Positions 63,176 to 64,000 of a DNA stretch of 64,000 nt are shown in pieces. Source of the stretch: Kutzneria sp044547355 (GTDB taxonomy: Bacteria; Actinomycetota; Actinomycetes; Mycobacteriales; Pseudonocardiaceae). Location of the stretch: positions 1 through 64,000 of the forward strand of contig NZ_JBIUAG010000013.1 in assembly GCF_044547355.1 (NCBI RefSeq), written 5' to 3'. The position numbers and the translations under genes were made by a program. Every line of letters begins with the position of its first letter. Position 1 is the first letter of the stretch. The notes beneath the pieces were generated by a model, which made no database searches, was not told where the DNA came from, and worked only from the letters and a program-made list of their open reading frames with translations.

Positions 63176-64000
63176 TCACACTGTCAAGACCTCGGTCACG
63201 CCCCGGGCGGCCAGATACTCGGGCGTCGTCTCCTGGACGATCGCCGGCCGCCGGCCCTCGGCCGCCAGCCGCATCCAGGCCTCGAAGAAGCGGCCACCCG
63301 GGCCCGAGTCGCTGCGCTTGCCGTCGAACAGCAGCGCCGTCGTCCGCTCCACCGGCTTCGGCAACTCCGCGTGCACGGCCTTCTCGACGGCCTTGGCCAG
63401 CGGCTTCGCGTTGCCGTCGGCGTCGAACAGGCCCAAGCCGTACTCCAACTCCGGGTAGTCGATGAACTTCCGGCTCACGTCGTGCGAGCACCACCAGGTG
63501 AGGCCCCAGACGTTTGTGCAGGTAGCGACGTTGCCAATGGTGTGCTCGGCGTACTCCACGGCGTGCTCCACCGGGATGTGCGGGGCCGGCGCGCCCACTT
63601 CCTGCACCCAGATCACCCGGTCCGGCGTGCCGTAGGAACGGGCCAGCTCGGTGCCGTACTCGGCGAGGTGATGGATCTCCGTCGACTGCGGACCGTAACG
63701 ACGGGCGGCGTTCAGCGTGAAGACCCAGGGGTGCACGGTGGTCATGGCGCCCTTGGTCGCGCTGGCCAGCGGCGTGAACGGGTGGTCGTCGACGTACCAG
63801 GCGTCGTCGAAGGCCGAGTGGCAGTGCGGGTGGTCCGGGTCCGCCGCGTTGACCGTCTCCAGCAGCCGGTCCAGCCACACGTCCACCTCGGCCGGCGTGC
63901 AGGGGTTGTGCGCCACCAGGTTGTTCATCTCGTTGCCCAGCGTCATGCCCAGGAAGTTCGGCTCCCCGCGCAGCGCCGTGGCCAGGGTGCGCAGCAGCAG
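63176..64000 (-). CDS. Glycoside hydrolase, clan GH-A (GH5-like), 5' end outside window
   Basis: The frame is open through the right edge, so only the C-terminal 274 residues are seen. The segment LGMTLGNEMNNLV has the Asn-Glu acid/base pair of clan GH-A, and WVQEVGAPAPH carries the probable nucleophile Glu after a beta strand. This fits GH5-like beta-glycosidases such as beta-mannosidases or glucosidases. The substrate cannot be fixed without the N-terminus. It precedes the fucosidase and may be co-transcribed with it. Confidence 0.8.
   Translation of the reverse strand: MLLRTLATALRGEPNFLGMTLGNEMNNLVAHNPCTPAEVDVWLDRLLETVNAADPDHPHCHSAFDDAWYVDDHPFTPLASATKGAMTTVHPWVFTLNAARRYGPQSTEIHHLAEYGTELARSYGTPDRVIWVQEVGAPAPHIPVEHAVEYAEHTIGNVATCTNVWGLTWWCSHDVSRKFIDYPELEYGLGLFDADGNAKPLAKAVEKAVHAELPKPVERTTALLFDGKRSDSGPGGRFFEAWMRLAAEGRRPAIVQETTPEYLAARGVTEVLTV

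Overview
This is high-GC actinobacterial DNA, most likely from the order Pseudonocardiales (Kutzneria, Amycolatopsis or Saccharothrix-like). The evidence is GC-rich third positions, frequent GTG and TTG starts, mycothiol-type SigR/RsrA, WhiB1, a fused Kgd, nickel SOD with its SodX peptidase, and a recurring GTCCAC(T/A)GTGGAC palindrome. No rRNA or tRNA was seen. Two 10-N gaps (34267-34276 and 60317-60326) sit in poly-G/poly-C junk and look like unmerged contig ends.

Region 1 (1-9.8 kb) starts with a 5'-cut DUF222/HNH protein and a 120-bp inverted repeat. A block follows that I recognise from M. tuberculosis around sigH-pdtaS-whiB1: ybaK-cadD, sigR-rsrA, the 24-residue ribosomal protein bL37, a biotinyl/lipoyl domain protein, pdtaS, whiB1, a diacylglycerol-kinase-like enzyme, a membrane protein, an SSAT-like acetyltransferase and a histidine phosphatase. 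A SigR-type promoter precedes sigR. Two perfect CRP-type sites lie upstream of whiB1.

Region 2 (9.8-20.4 kb) holds a lipoprotein, an aromatic-amino-acid-lyase homologue whose MIO triad reads Ser-Ala-Gly, overlapped by an ornithine-cyclodeaminase-like gene, then DUF4241 and GNAT proteins. Next is a roughly 2.9-kb island (14.6-17.55 kb) bounded by two copies of the sodN 3' end and its terminator. It carries three small overlapping genes, an HTH regulator, a Nudix hydrolase and an HD protein, but no integrase. The intact sodN/sodX pair, an RmlC-like epimerase and malic enzyme follow.

Region 3 (20.6-37.5 kb) contains a 5xPAS-GGDEF-EAL protein, a BpsA-like branched-polyamine synthase, a four-gene OpuC-type compatible-solute ABC transporter, and a complete histidine-utilisation cluster: a divergent IclR regulator, then hutH, hutU, an M20 amidohydrolase, hutF (broken by an assembly artefact) and hutI. 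surE converges on it.

Region 4 (37.7-50.1 kb) has a DUF6104-like small protein, kgd, a fused double ABC exporter (Rv0194 type), and a five-gene operon ending in an ABC ATPase with a disordered Q/P/G/Y tail plus its permease.

Region 5 (50.1-64 kb) has a probable 6C-type small RNA, three tandem GT1 glycosyltransferases, a secreted S53 protease, alanine dehydrogenase, a small membrane protein, a GlxA/AraC regulator, a PucR regulator, a 26-bp minisatellite, a Tat-type GH29 alpha-L-fucosidase and a second glycoside hydrolase cut by the right edge.
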